DNA of 40,243 bases from Candidatus Aenigmatarchaeota archaeon. GTDB taxonomy: Archaea > Aenigmatarchaeota > Aenigmatarchaeia > QMZP01 > JAFGSV01. This document shows, piece by piece, positions 7,141 to 15,764 of this stretch; the stretch's first letter is position 1, and each line of letters begins with the position of its first letter. The notes beneath the pieces are model-generated. The model had not been told where the DNA came from and did not search any database. It saw only the letters and a program-made list of their open reading frames with translations. Position numbers and translations under genes: made by a program. Location of the stretch: contig JAFGSV010000032.1 of assembly GCA_016934325.1 (NCBI GenBank), positions 1 through 40,243 on the forward strand, given 5' to 3'.

Positions 7141-7167
7141 AGTAATATCCCGGTATTACTTTTAAAG
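7141..7167 (-). promoter_or_regulatory. Promoter and operator of the RHH-nucleotidyltransferase fusion
   Basis: On the minus strand a TATA-like CTTTAAAAG abuts the palindrome AGTAATACCGGGATATTACT, and the ATG at 7136 follows four bases later. The seven-base arms AGTAATA/TATTACT are perfect. A protein bound here would cover the likely transcription start, the classic position for repression. The same 20-bp element recurs at 6310-6329. Autoregulation by the RHH domain encoded immediately downstream is the simplest reading, but it is inference. Confidence 0.7.
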
Positions 7168-7219
7168 CTCTCGCCCGTTTGCGCCAAGCGGCGGTTGCGA
7201 GGATGCTGTCTGTGAGCAG

Positions 7220-7230
7220 TTTATATAAAA
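7220..7230 (+). promoter_or_regulatory. TATA box of the UDP-xylose operon
   Basis: TTTATATAAAA is centred about 28 bp before the ATG at 7254, as expected for a leaderless archaeal transcript. Between it and the ATG is AGTTAATACT (7244-7253), which shares TAATACT with one arm of the nearby operators but lacks their dyad. Confidence 0.65.
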
Positions 7231-7253
7231 CCATGCTTCAAAAAGTTAATACT

Positions 7254-8546
7254 ATGAAGATATCGGTCATCGGAACGGGATACGTGGGGCTTATCACAGG
7301 CGTTTGCTTCGCTGAGCTTGGAAACCATGTCGTGCTGGTGGACGTTGTTGAAGACAAGGTCGACAAGATCAACAGGGGCATTGCGCCGATCTACGAGATG
7401 GGCCTTGACAGGATGCTGCGAAAGAACCTCGGCGCAGGCAGGGTCCACGCATCCATGGGCATCGAGAAGGCTGTGCATGACACCTCCATCACATTCATCT
7501 CGGTAGGGACCCCCTCAGGAAAGGACGGCAGCATGGACCTGGCCTACGTCAAGAAGGCCGTGGAGGAGATTGGCAGGGCCTTGAAGACAAAGGGCGCTTA
7601 TCATATCGTCGTCGTAAAATCGACCGTTCTTCCCGGGACGACCGAGGATGTCGTCATCCCCCTTCTCGAGAAGATCTCCGGGAAGAAGGCGGGGCGGGAT
7701 TTCGGGGTGGCGATGAACCCTGAATTCCTAAGAGAAAGCCTCGCGATTGAGGATTTCATGAATCCTGACAGGATAGTGGTCGGGGGGACTGACGATGAGA
7801 CCATCAAGAGGGTGTGCAGGCTCTATGACGGTTTCTCCAGTCCGGTGATCAAGACCAACCCGAGAACCGCCGAGATGATAAAGTACGCTAGCAACGCCTT
7901 CCTGGCAACCAAGATATCGTTCATCAACGAGATCGGAAACCTCTGCAAGAGGCTTGGCATCGACACATACGAAGTCGCGGATGCGATGGGCCATGACAAG
8001 AGGATCGAAAGGAGATTCCTTGACGCCGGGGAAGGTTACGGCGGCAGCTGCTTCCCCAAGGACGTGAAGGCGATCATAGCCAAATCCAGGCATTCAAAGG
8101 AGCCTCTGAAGATTTTGGAATCGGTCGATTCGGTCAACGAGGGCCAGCCCCTCAAGCTCGTCGAGCTTCTTGGAAGGAAGTTGCCGAGCCTGAGGAACAA
8201 GACGATTGCGATACTGGGCTTGGCATTCAAGCCGGGCACCGACGACATCAGGGAGGCGCCGTCCTTGAAGATAGTAGGTGCCTTGATAAAGTCGGGCGCC
8301 AAGATTAAAGCATATGACCCCCAGGCCGCTGACAATTTCATGCGGGAGTTCAAGGGGATAACCTTCAGCAGCAAACCGGGCCACGCTCTCGAGGGAGCGG
8401 ACGCATGCCTGCTGCTCACGGAGTGGCCCGAGCTGAAGGAGCTGACTGACGACGATTTCAAGAAGATGAAGAGCAAAGTAATAATAGAGGGCAGGAGGAT
8501 ACTGGACAGGAGCAAAGTAAGCGGATTCGAAGGGCTGTGCTGGTGA
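7254..8546 (+). CDS. ugd: UDP-glucose 6-dehydrogenase
   Basis: The enzyme converts UDP-glucose to UDP-glucuronate with two NAD+. At 430 residues it shows the N-terminal Rossmann motif ISVIGTGYVGLITGVCFAEL, the substrate-binding segment AEMIKYASNAFLATKISFINE, the active-site motif GYGGSCFPKDVKAI with the catalytic Cys and Asp in place, and the C-terminal ILGLAFKPGTDDIREAPS. The start is ATG 7254, since the track's ORF begins 25 codons too early and the TATA lies between. It is the first gene of a plus-strand operon with a uridylyltransferase and UDP-glucuronate decarboxylase, so its product very likely flows to UDP-xylose. Confidence 0.95.
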   Translation: MKISVIGTGYVGLITGVCFAELGNHVVLVDVVEDKVDKINRGIAPIYEMGLDRMLRKNLGAGRVHASMGIEKAVHDTSITFISVGTPSGKDGSMDLAYVKKAVEEIGRALKTKGAYHIVVVKSTVLPGTTEDVVIPLLEKISGKKAGRDFGVAMNPEFLRESLAIEDFMNPDRIVVGGTDDETIKRVCRLYDGFSSPVIKTNPRTAEMIKYASNAFLATKISFINEIGNLCKRLGIDTYEVADAMGHDKRIERRFLDAGEGYGGSCFPKDVKAIIAKSRHSKEPLKILESVDSVNEGQPLKLVELLGRKLPSLRNKTIAILGLAFKPGTDDIREAPSLKIVGALIKSGAKIKAYDPQAADNFMREFKGITFSSKPGHALEGADACLLLTEWPELKELTDDDFKKMKSKVIIEGRRILDRSKVSGFEGLCW

Positions 8547-8552
8547 TTGATG

Positions 8553-9395
8553 ATGAAGGACGAGATCGTTGGACTGGTGCCGGCCGCTGGAAGCGGCACG
8601 AGGCTGTACCCGTTCGCAAGGGCGGTGCCAAAGGAGATGTACCCCATTCTGGGCAAGGCGGTCATTGAGCACTGCGTCGAGAACCTCAAGGCCGGTGGGA
8701 TAAGCAAGATATTCATGGTCGTCGGATACCAGAAGGGGGCGCTGATGGACTACCTGGGTGACGGATCTTTCTTCGGGGTGAATGTAGCATACGTGTACCA
8801 GATGGAGAGGAAGGGCCTGGGACACGCCATCTATCAGGCGAGGAACTGGATCGACACGACGTTCGTCACCTTGCTTGGGGACTCCTTCATTGAGCCGAAG
8901 AATGAGATAAAGGAGCTGATAAGATATCACAGCGAGCAAAAGCCATTGGCGACATTGCTGCTTTTCAAGGTCGAGAACCCGAAAGGCTACGGTCTTGCGA
9001 AGCTCAGGGACATGGAAGGCGGTATGGGTCCTATCATCAGGGTGAAGGAGAAGCCGACAATGTCTCAGGCGTCCGAATTCAAGAGCGGTGGCGGCTATTA
9101 TGCCATGTGCGGGGGATACATCTTCGAGCCGGGGATATTCAAGTATATAAAACGGACGAAGCCTGGGAAGAAGGGCGAGATTCAGATAACTGACGCGATA
9201 TCTCTCGCGATGAGGAGCGGCGAGCGGGTCTTGGGCCTTGTTCTCAAGGGCAAGTATCTGGACATAGGCAAGTGGAAGACGGTCCTGCACACCGAGAAGG
9301 AGCTGCTGGGATTCCTGGACATGCAGATGCACATAAGCGACAGGGAAAGGCTGATGAAGAGGATGAAGAGGCAAGAAGAGAAGAACGGAAGATGA
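8553..9395 (+). CDS. Glucose-1-phosphate uridylyl-/thymidylyltransferase
   Basis: This nucleotidyltransferase of about 280 residues has an intact catalytic signature, [12 protein letters not shown] followed by PKEMYPI. It also has the metal-binding Asp in LLGDSF, the EKP motif (RVKEKPTMS) and the C-terminal YLDIGKWK. The PKEMYPI form and the position directly after ugd point to UTP:glucose-1-phosphate uridylyltransferase supplying UDP-glucose; thymidylyltransferase is the alternative. The start is ATG 8553 with GGTGAT five bases upstream; ATG 8550 and the track's TTG 8547 are too close to that site. Only six bases separate it from ugd, and an ATGA overlap links it to the next gene. The C-terminal tail is very basic ([13 protein letters not shown]). 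Confidence 0.88.
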   Translation: MKDEIVGLVPAAGSGTRLYPFARAVPKEMYPILGKAVIEHCVENLKAGGISKIFMVVGYQKGALMDYLGDGSFFGVNVAYVYQMERKGLGHAIYQARNWIDTTFVTLLGDSFIEPKNEIKELIRYHSEQKPLATLLLFKVENPKGYGLAKLRDMEGGMGPIIRVKEKPTMSQASEFKSGGGYYAMCGGYIFEPGIFKYIKRTKPGKKGEIQITDAISLAMRSGERVLGLVLKGKYLDIGKWKTVLHTEKELLGFLDMQMHISDRERLMKRMKRQEEKNGR

Positions 9396-10339
9396 GTATG
9401 CAAACTGTTCTGGTGACTGGCGGGGCTGGATTCATAGGCTCCCACATGTGCGACAGGCTTATACGCGACAAGTTCAGGGTCATCTGCATGGACAACCTGG
9501 TGACAGGCAAGAAGGAAAATATCAGACACCTTCTCGGCAACAAGAACTTCGTTTACATGGAACATGATGTGACCAAGCCAATATGTGTCGAGGAGAAGCT
9601 GGACCACGTGCTGCATCTCGCCTCCCTGGCCAGCCCGGTCGACTACAGGCGCCATCCCATAAAGACCATAAAGGTGGGCACCCTCGGCACCCACAACGCG
9701 GTCGGGCTTGCGAAATCGAACGGTGCCAAGTTCCTGTTCGCCTCGACCTCAGAGGTATACGGGGACCCTGAGGTCAACCCTCAGCCGGAGTCCTACTGGG
9801 GGAACGTCAATCCCGTGGGGATCCGCTCGTGCTATGACGAATCGAAGCGCTGCAGCGAGGCGCTGACCATGGCATATCAAAGGGTTCACGGCATGGACAC
9901 CAAGATAGTCCGCATATTCAACACTTACGGCCCGAGGATGAGGGTCAATGACGGAAGGGTGGTGCCGGTCTTCATCACGCAGGCTCTTGATGGCAGGCCG
10001 CTCACCGTGTTCGGGGACGGGAAGCAGACCAGGAGCTTCTGCTACATAGACGACCTGATAGAGGGCATGCGCAGGTTCATGGACACGAAATACGACCACC
10101 CCGTCAATCTAGGGAACCCCTCCGAGAGGACGGTCTTGGAGCTTGCGGACCTCGTCCTGGACCTGACGAAATCCGAGTCTAAGAAGGTCTTCAAGCCGCT
10201 GCCGGAGGACGACCCCAAGAGGAGATGCCCCGATATATCCCTTGCGAACAGGCTTCTCAAGTGGAAGCCAAAGACTTCATTGCGTGATGGCCTGGCTGCA
10301 ACGATAGAGTATTTCAGGGACCCGCTCCGCAAGTCTTGA
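9392..10339 (+). CDS. uxs: UDP-glucuronate decarboxylase (UDP-xylose synthase)
   Basis: This short-chain dehydrogenase-type enzyme converts UDP-glucuronate to UDP-xylose and CO2 with bound NAD+. The 315-residue protein matches the UXS signature closely: [17 protein letters not shown], then [40 protein letters not shown] and [16 protein letters not shown]. These include the Ser/Thr-Tyr-Lys triad, the catalytic Glu and the Arg before [15 protein letters not shown] and NDGRVV further separate UXS from plain epimerases. The track's ORF is too long at the 5' end: ATG 9392 overlaps the preceding stop as ATGA, with ATG 9398 as alternative. With ugd and the uridylyltransferase it completes glucose-1-phosphate to UDP-xylose. 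Confidence 0.93.
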   Translation: MSMQTVLVTGGAGFIGSHMCDRLIRDKFRVICMDNLVTGKKENIRHLLGNKNFVYMEHDVTKPICVEEKLDHVLHLASLASPVDYRRHPIKTIKVGTLGTHNAVGLAKSNGAKFLFASTSEVYGDPEVNPQPESYWGNVNPVGIRSCYDESKRCSEALTMAYQRVHGMDTKIVRIFNTYGPRMRVNDGRVVPVFITQALDGRPLTVFGDGKQTRSFCYIDDLIEGMRRFMDTKYDHPVNLGNPSERTVLELADLVLDLTKSESKKVFKPLPEDDPKRRCPDISLANRLLKWKPKTSLRDGLAATIEYFRDPLRKS

Positions 10340-10359
10340 TAAGGCCTGGTGCTCGGACT

Positions 10360-11055
10360 ATGCTAAGCATAATAATTCCCGCCTACAACGAGGAGAGGAG
10401 GATAGGCAAGACCCTCAGGGATTTTATAGGATTCTTTGACAGGAAGGGATTGACATACGAACTCATCATCGTCATGGATGGATGCACGGACAGGACGCCT
10501 GACATAGTCAGGGGGTTCGCCGAGAAGAAACGGAACATCCGCTTCGTCATCTCCAATGAAAGGCAGGGCAAGGGTGGGGCCCTGCTTAAAGGCTTTGCGG
10601 TGGCAAGGGGCGATTTTGTGGCCTACACTGACGCCGACGGCTCAACACCGCCCGGGGAGATACTGTCGCTGCTGAAGAGGATCGGCGACTGCGACGGAAT
10701 CATAGGGTCCAGGTGGATGAAAGGGTCTTGCGTAGCCGCGAAGCAGACGCTTATGAGGAGGATAGCCAGCCGGGGATTCAACGTCCTCGTCAGGCTGGTC
10801 TTCGGGCTCGATTACAAGGACACCCAGTGCCCGGCGAAGCTCTTCAAGGGAAAGGTCGTGAGGGACGTCGCCGATAAGCTGGAAGTGACGAACTTCGCGA
10901 TAGACGCATGCATACTCTACGTCATAAAGAGGATGGGCTACCGGGTGAAGGAAGTTCCCATAAGGTGGGTCGACAAGCCCATGTCGACGCTGAAGATCGG
11001 CAGGGCCGTCCCGAACATGTTCTTCACGGTCATCAAGCTGAGGCTGAAAGGTTAG
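10360..11055 (+). CDS. GT2 glycosyltransferase, ALG5/AglD-like (polyprenyl-phosphate sugar synthase)
   Basis: This is a family 2 glycosyltransferase of 231 residues with N-terminal IIIPAYNEERRIGKTL, the acceptor-side VMDGCTDRT, the metal-binding DAD in YTDADGSTPP, and GSRWMKGS. The RGFNVLVR and KDTQCPAKLF blocks are the hallmark of the dolichyl-phosphate glucosyltransferase group (ALG5, N-terminal part of AglD). The likely reaction is transfer of a hexose from a nucleotide sugar to polyprenyl phosphate at the inner membrane face. It lacks its own membrane domain, and the next gene is a UPF0104 membrane protein, which in AglD is fused to such a domain. The start is ATG 10360 with GGTG upstream. 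It follows uxs by 20 bp. Confidence 0.9.
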   Translation: MLSIIIPAYNEERRIGKTLRDFIGFFDRKGLTYELIIVMDGCTDRTPDIVRGFAEKKRNIRFVISNERQGKGGALLKGFAVARGDFVAYTDADGSTPPGEILSLLKRIGDCDGIIGSRWMKGSCVAAKQTLMRRIASRGFNVLVRLVFGLDYKDTQCPAKLFKGKVVRDVADKLEVTNFAIDACILYVIKRMGYRVKEVPIRWVDKPMSTLKIGRAVPNMFFTVIKLRLKG

Positions 11056-11093
11056 CATCCCCTTATAGATGAGGGAACCTTATGGCCGGGCCC

Positions 11094-11103
11094 GATATTT
11101 AAG
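11094..11103 (+). promoter_or_regulatory. TATA-like box before the first UPF0104 gene
   Basis: GATATTTAAG lies about 37 bp before the ATG at 11136. With GGTG five bases before that ATG, this would give a leader of about 11 bases. It suggests the UPF0104 gene can be transcribed separately from the UDP-xylose operon. Confidence 0.4.
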
Positions 11104-11135
11104 AAAGGGCCAATAATTTAATTCATGGTGCTCTC

Positions 11136-12107
11136 ATGTTCATGGAAAATGCCCTGAGGATACTCCCGATAATAGGCATCGCCATGATGGCGTACATAAT
11201 CCTTAGCATTGGTCCCGCGGAGGTCATCCAGACATTCAACAGGGTGGACGCATCATACCTTGTTCCGGCCGTCCTGCTCTTCATGGTATCCATGGGGATC
11301 CAGAACCTGAAATGGGAATACATGATAAAGAAGCAGGGCATCAACCTCGGGTTCTGGACGCTCTTCAGGATATACTTCATCGGGACGTTCTACGGCATAA
11401 TCACGCCGGGAAGGGTTGGCAACTTCATACGGATAGGGTACATCAAGAAGAGGACCTCGAAGAGCACCGGGGAATGCGCCGTCAGCATCGTGCTCGACAA
11501 GGTTCTGGAGTTCGCGGCGCTCTCCATGCTTGCTGCCGCCGGGATAATCATGATGGCCAACTACATCTCATTCGAGATATTCGTCGCCATAACCTTGTTG
11601 CTCATCGCATTCTTCTCGGCCACCTTCCTGCTGCTGAGGAAGGGCTCGAGCATGAGCGTCCTGAAGATATTCTGGAGGCTTTTCGTTCCCGGCAGCATGA
11701 AGGCGAGGGCCAAGGACGCGTTCAACTCATTCTATGAGAACATCCTGGACTGGAAGGACATGATGATCCCCCTTTCCCTCACCCTGATAGGGTGGGTTAT
11801 CCTGTACACGTCCACCTACATGATAGCATTGTCGCTGGGGATGGTCATACCGCAATACATCTTCATCGCCATCATGCCCATAGCGACGCTGATAGGGATT
11901 CTGCCGGTAACCGTCGGCGGCTGGGGCACGAGGGAGGCCACGCTAATATTGCTATTCTCTGTCTTCGGCATCGGCTCTGAAGCGACGGTCGTAATGAGCA
12001 TAATAGCCGCAGTCATGAGCTATGTGATCACGACCGCTTTCGGGGTTTACTTTGTTTATTCGGAGGGACGGATAGGGCATAATGAAGAAGCTACTTCTCG
12101 CCAATGA
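11136..12107 (+). CDS. UPF0104/LPG-synthase-TM family membrane protein (flippase-like), copy 1
   Basis: This 323-residue polytopic membrane protein has about eight hydrophobic segments. The family pattern is clear: YGIITPGRVGNFIRIGYIKK near residue 88, a VLDK-type segment after it, and GILPVTVGGWGTREA near 255. The family includes the membrane half of AglD and bacterial lysyl-phosphatidylglycerol synthases; archaeal members occur with glycosyltransferases and are proposed to handle lipid-linked sugars. The precise activity is not established. It follows the ALG5-like GT2, is paralogous to the protein at 14779-15762, and its 3' end overlaps the convergent methyltransferase by 17 bp. Confidence 0.85.
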   Translation: MFMENALRILPIIGIAMMAYIILSIGPAEVIQTFNRVDASYLVPAVLLFMVSMGIQNLKWEYMIKKQGINLGFWTLFRIYFIGTFYGIITPGRVGNFIRIGYIKKRTSKSTGECAVSIVLDKVLEFAALSMLAAAGIIMMANYISFEIFVAITLLLIAFFSATFLLLRKGSSMSVLKIFWRLFVPGSMKARAKDAFNSFYENILDWKDMMIPLSLTLIGWVILYTSTYMIALSLGMVIPQYIFIAIMPIATLIGILPVTVGGWGTREATLILLFSVFGIGSEATVVMSIIAAVMSYVITTAFGVYFVYSEGRIGHNEEATSRQ

Positions 12108-12852
12108 CGATGACGTTCCTCGTGTTTATCAGGCAGTCCCCGCCGACGATCCTCATGCCGTAGGCGCCCTTCACGTCATCTCCCGCATTCATATGCATAT
12201 CCATTATCTTATGCTGTGCCTCCTTGGGCAGGCCGCTGTTCGCGAGCCAGTTCCTGACGCTGAAGCCGTGCATGATATGCCTGCACACTGCGATGTTCCT
12301 GAATCCCGCCTTCGCAACCCTTTCGTACAGCTCCCTCTCGGTGAAAGTGCGCCTCTCTTCCTTGAGCGCGAACATACCCTCGTACCACTTGACCACGCCC
12401 GGGTCGTCAGACGGTGGCAGTCCCTCGGCGATGATTATCTTCCCGCCGGGCTTGAGCATGTCAAAGCAGCGCTTCAACGCCCCGTCGAGGTCATCCAGTA
12501 TATGATGGAACACCATCCTGGCGACGATCCTGTCGAAAACGTTCTTGTCGAACAGCCTCTGGCATACGTCCCATTTGACCAGGGATATGCCCTCCCAGTT
12601 GCTCCGGCTCAGCATGGAATCCGATATGTCGAGCCCTATGACGTGCTTCACATGCGGCTTGATCTTCTTCGCCACGGTACCCGTTCCGACCCCGACATCG
12701 AGAACCACCTGACCTTTCCTGAAATCGCCCCTCTCGATTATGGCGTCCAGATAGCTCTTGTCCCTGACCCAGTATAGCTTATCGTAATGCTCGGCCCTCT
12801 TGCACCAGAATATCTCCTTGGGGCTTCGCCTCCTACTCGCCTTGGCGCTCAT
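12091..12852 (-). CDS. SAM-dependent methyltransferase (class I)
   Basis: This 253-residue Rossmann-fold methyltransferase has motif I VVLDVGVGTGTVAKKI (about residue 48), the acidic motif II HVIGLDIS and the motif IV/V region VARMVFHHILDDLDG, all typical of Methyltransf_11/25. The substrate is unknown; a glycan or lipid-linked sugar is suggested only by location. The start is ATG 12852: its TGA-sharing overlap (ATGA) with the upstream GT-C gene and the GGAGTGGT ribosome site both favour it over the TTG at 12858 used in the track. It overlaps the convergent UPF0104 gene at its 3' end. Confidence 0.85.
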   Translation of the reverse strand: MSAKASRRRSPKEIFWCKRAEHYDKLYWVRDKSYLDAIIERGDFRKGQVVLDVGVGTGTVAKKIKPHVKHVIGLDISDSMLSRSNWEGISLVKWDVCQRLFDKNVFDRIVARMVFHHILDDLDGALKRCFDMLKPGGKIIIAEGLPPSDDPGVVKWYEGMFALKEERRTFTERELYERVAKAGFRNIAVCRHIMHGFSVRNWLANSGLPKEAQHKIMDMHMNAGDDVKGAYGMRIVGGDCLINTRNVIVIGEK

Positions 12853-14636
12853 GCGCAACCACTCCTGAACAGGTATGTGGCGGGGGCTCCTCCCGCCTCC
12901 GCCACGTAGACAGGATCGCAGTTGTCTATGTAATATCTCATCTCCCTGATATCGTCGCTCGCATTCGAATCTACGACCGACCGCCTGTTCAGCAGGACGT
13001 AATAGTCGGATTCGTTCTTCTCCGCGAGTTCTATATCCTCCCTGAGAATCCCCTTCTGCTCGAACAGCGCCAGGCCCAGGTCCGAGACGGTCTCGTTGAG
13101 GCCGTGCCTGCCCTCCATGAACCTTTCAGCGATTAGGCCGATATCCCCTGACTTGTACATGTACCAGAGGTTCGTCGCGATAGGTGCATATATCTTGGCG
13201 CCGGGCTCGGCATTCTCGTTCAGCCACCTGACGACGTCCAGGTATGATACCCCAGCATAATCAAGCTCCAAGCCGTTCGCCATCGCCCCTCTTGGACCGC
13301 CCGTAAGCTCGCTGTAATATATGGCGACCGTGTTCATGCCATCCGAAAGCGCGAAAAAGAAAGGCAGTGCCATGAGCAGGGTGATTACGGCCATTATCAG
13401 CAGCTTGCGATCGAAACGCCTGCCGATGAAATCGGCGGTCATGCCGGCCCCGATGCCTGAAAGGATCGCTATGAACGGGAAGACGTTGAGGAATATCCTC
13501 ACGCCGTCATGCGGGGTGGCGAACGGGGAAGAGAAAATGAGCATGGGGACGACAGCCCCGAGGAGTATGAGGACGGTGTCCCTGTTCCTCAGCGTCACGG
13601 CGTCCTTGATGGCCCTGGAACCCCCTATTATTGCGAAAATGAGTATGAAAAGCGGCAGCGTGACCGCGGTCATGACCCAGGTGTAGTGCCAGGGCAGCAT
13701 GCCGGTGTCCCATCCGTATATGCCGCCCATGTAATAGGCGGCGATCTTTATGGTGTCCTTGGTGGCCAGCAGCTCCATGTATCTAGGGATCGTGTCGACC
13801 CACAGCCAAGGCCATGATATGAAGAACACCACCGGCGACAGGAAAAGGAAGGAGTAGACAGCGACAGGGACGTACCTGAACCCGAAGGTCCTTTTCGCGA
13901 TGCCCTTTGCTATAGGCAATATCCTGTCCCTGTAGGACACCAGGAACCATGCCAGCAGGATGAACGGAAGGAAGTATGCGTTGATCTTCGAGGCGAGCGC
14001 GAGGCCGAAGGCGACGCCCGCCAGTATCCCCCATCCCCTGCTTTTCAGGCCCTTCCAGAAGACATACGTGGCCACAAGAACCATGGCGGCGGCGGGGGCA
14101 TCGAGCGTCACGTAGAGCGTTTCCGCGAAGAACCTGGGCATGAATATCAGGGATATCGCCGAAAAGAAGCCGGCCTTCGTCCCGAAGGCCTCGGCGGCGA
14201 AAAGGAAAACGAAGAACACGGCCAGCGCTCCGAAGATGACGGTCGCGAACCGGTGGGCGGCGATCGATGCTATGGGATCGAGATGCTGGCCGTTGATGAG
14301 CCATGCAGCGGCCCACGTGAAGCCCGACACGGTCTGCGACAGCCTGGGCCTTCCGCTCCAGCACCGCCACCTCGTATCCACATCAGAGGGGGGCTGGTCC
14401 AGCAGGCACATATCCAGCTGGGGCTTCCCGGTCACCGCCGCATAGATGGAGTACACCCTTGCCTTGCCCCCCTCAAGATGCCGCGACTCGTCCCAAGCAA
14501 GGCCGGCATCGGGAAGGGCGTAAATGGCCAGAATAATGTAGACGATGGCAAGGGATGCCGCGATGACAAAGAGCTTCCTGCTTATCGCGAACCGCTTCAG
14601 AACTTTCACCGCTTTTGGCAATGATTTCCCGGACAT
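12849..14636 (-). CDS. GT-C membrane glycosyltransferase (PMT/ArnT-like), copy 1
   Basis: This integral membrane protein of about 595 residues has about eleven or more hydrophobic segments and a soluble C-terminal part of about 120 residues. The first extracytoplasmic loop contains GLAWDESRHLEGG, the Asp-Glu pair typical of GT39/GT83 (PMT, ArnT) enzymes that use polyprenyl-phosphate sugars. It would glycosylate a lipid, glycan or protein outside the cell. A TATA element at 14663-14678 places the transcript start near 14645, so ATG 14636 is preferred over the track's ATG 14651. It is followed by a methyltransferase overlapping by 4 bp. Sugar and acceptor are unknown. Confidence 0.85.
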   Translation of the reverse strand: MSGKSLPKAVKVLKRFAISRKLFVIAASLAIVYIILAIYALPDAGLAWDESRHLEGGKARVYSIYAAVTGKPQLDMCLLDQPPSDVDTRWRCWSGRPRLSQTVSGFTWAAAWLINGQHLDPIASIAAHRFATVIFGALAVFFVFLFAAEAFGTKAGFFSAISLIFMPRFFAETLYVTLDAPAAAMVLVATYVFWKGLKSRGWGILAGVAFGLALASKINAYFLPFILLAWFLVSYRDRILPIAKGIAKRTFGFRYVPVAVYSFLFLSPVVFFISWPWLWVDTIPRYMELLATKDTIKIAAYYMGGIYGWDTGMLPWHYTWVMTAVTLPLFILIFAIIGGSRAIKDAVTLRNRDTVLILLGAVVPMLIFSSPFATPHDGVRIFLNVFPFIAILSGIGAGMTADFIGRRFDRKLLIMAVITLLMALPFFFALSDGMNTVAIYYSELTGGPRGAMANGLELDYAGVSYLDVVRWLNENAEPGAKIYAPIATNLWYMYKSGDIGLIAERFMEGRHGLNETVSDLGLALFEQKGILREDIELAEKNESDYYVLLNRRSVVDSNASDDIREMRYYIDNCDPVYVAEAGGAPATYLFRSGCA

Positions 14637-14662
14637 GGCAATCAGTAACATTAACCCATAGA

Positions 14663-14678
14663 CGTATAAATTTATTCC
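14663..14678 (-). promoter_or_regulatory. TATA region of the GT-C/methyltransferase pair
   Basis: The minus-strand GGAATAAATTTATACG is centred about 35 bp before ATG 14636 and 20 bp before ATG 14651. It favours the downstream start for the GT-C gene. The divergent UPF0104 gene has its own AT-rich stretch (CTTTATTATGTTA, about 14687-14699). Confidence 0.5.
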
Positions 14679-14778
14679 ACTCCGTGCTTTATTATGTTAT
14701 GTCATCCTATGCATTCTATACGTCGAAATCCGGTAACTCTGGATTACGGTTCATATGCTCGGGAAAGGGGCGGAACGC

Positions 14779-15762
14779 ATGAGGATGAGCAGGCTCCTCC
14801 CATTTCTCGGGATATTGCTCTTCCTTCTTATCGTAATAAACCTCGACATAGTGAAGATGCTGGATCTCATCAGCAGGATCAGGGCTGACTACGTCGTCAT
14901 ATCATTGGCTCTGCTCGTCCCCGTGCTTCTGCTCAGGGGGGAGAAATGGAGGCTCATAATCAAGTCGTACGGGATAGAATACGGCCTCATAAGTTCCACG
15001 AAGGCATGGATTTCGGGATTCTTCGTCGGCATAGTGACGCCGGGCAGAATAGGCGACCTGTCTCGCGCGTACTATCTCAAGAAGGACAAGGGCGTTACGA
15101 TAGGGAAGTCCCTGACGACCGTCGTGGTAGAAAGGATCATAGACGTCGTGACGCTCTTCGTGCTGGCCTGTGCGGGCCTGGTGTTAATAGCTTCGAGCTA
15201 CATCGAAGCGGGAGAGATGCTGCTCTATGTGTCGGTCCTTTTCATGGCATTCATAGCGGTTGTGTTCATGATGGCCAGGAAGGGCTTCGCCAGGTCCGTC
15301 ATGAGGCCGCTCTACGTCAGGTTCATGCCGGTGAAGTACAGGACCCTGATTGGCAGGGTTTTCAACGACTTCTACAGCGGCATGGGCCAGATCAGCCGAT
15401 ACAGGATGGCGACAGCCTTCCTCACCGTGCTCGTGGCGTGGTCCATAATGATACTACAGTATCAGTTCATGGCCATGGCACTCGGCTTGGATCTCACCTA
15501 CCTGTTCTTGCTGGCCATAGTCCCGATATTAGCACTGCTCGATATAATACCAGTCACTTTCTCGGGAATAGGAACGCGGGATGCAGCTCTCATATTCTTC
15601 CTGTCGCTGGTATCGGTCAGCGCGGAGTCGGCAGTCTCTTACTCTTTGCTCATACTTTTCGTGAATTACATATCGGTTGGATTCGCCGGCCTCCTGCTAT
15701 GGATACGGGACCCCATCAAAATCAGGCCGTATCTGGAACAGGACAATGGCAATCATGGCTGA
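14779..15762 (+). CDS. UPF0104/LPG-synthase-TM family membrane protein (flippase-like), copy 2
   Basis: This membrane protein of about 327 residues is paralogous to the one at 11136-12107. The blocks VGIVTPGRIGDLSRAYYLKK and IIPVTFSGIGTRDAALIF match in order and spacing, and the first hydrophobic segment begins within the first ten residues. The start is taken at ATG 14779 (MRMSRLLPFLG), which has GGGGCGG upstream; the track's ATG 14755 adds eight polar residues and lacks a ribosome site. Its stop is two bases from the stop of the convergent GT2 gene, so a second UPF0104/GT2 pair sits together here. Involvement with lipid-linked sugars is inferred from AglD-like fusions. Confidence 0.82.
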   Translation: MRMSRLLPFLGILLFLLIVINLDIVKMLDLISRIRADYVVISLALLVPVLLLRGEKWRLIIKSYGIEYGLISSTKAWISGFFVGIVTPGRIGDLSRAYYLKKDKGVTIGKSLTTVVVERIIDVVTLFVLACAGLVLIASSYIEAGEMLLYVSVLFMAFIAVVFMMARKGFARSVMRPLYVRFMPVKYRTLIGRVFNDFYSGMGQISRYRMATAFLTVLVAWSIMILQYQFMAMALGLDLTYLFLLAIVPILALLDIIPVTFSGIGTRDAALIFFLSLVSVSAESAVSYSLLILFVNYISVGFAGLLLWIRDPIKIRPYLEQDNGNHG

Positions 15763-15764
15763 TG

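Noticed and set aside
8474-8482. AGTAATA inside the ugd coding sequence
   Set aside because: It lies within a coding region with no partner arm and no nearby promoter.
8094-9374. 426-residue minus-strand ORF
   Set aside because: It lies opposite ugd and the uridylyltransferase, whose catalytic motifs are unambiguous.
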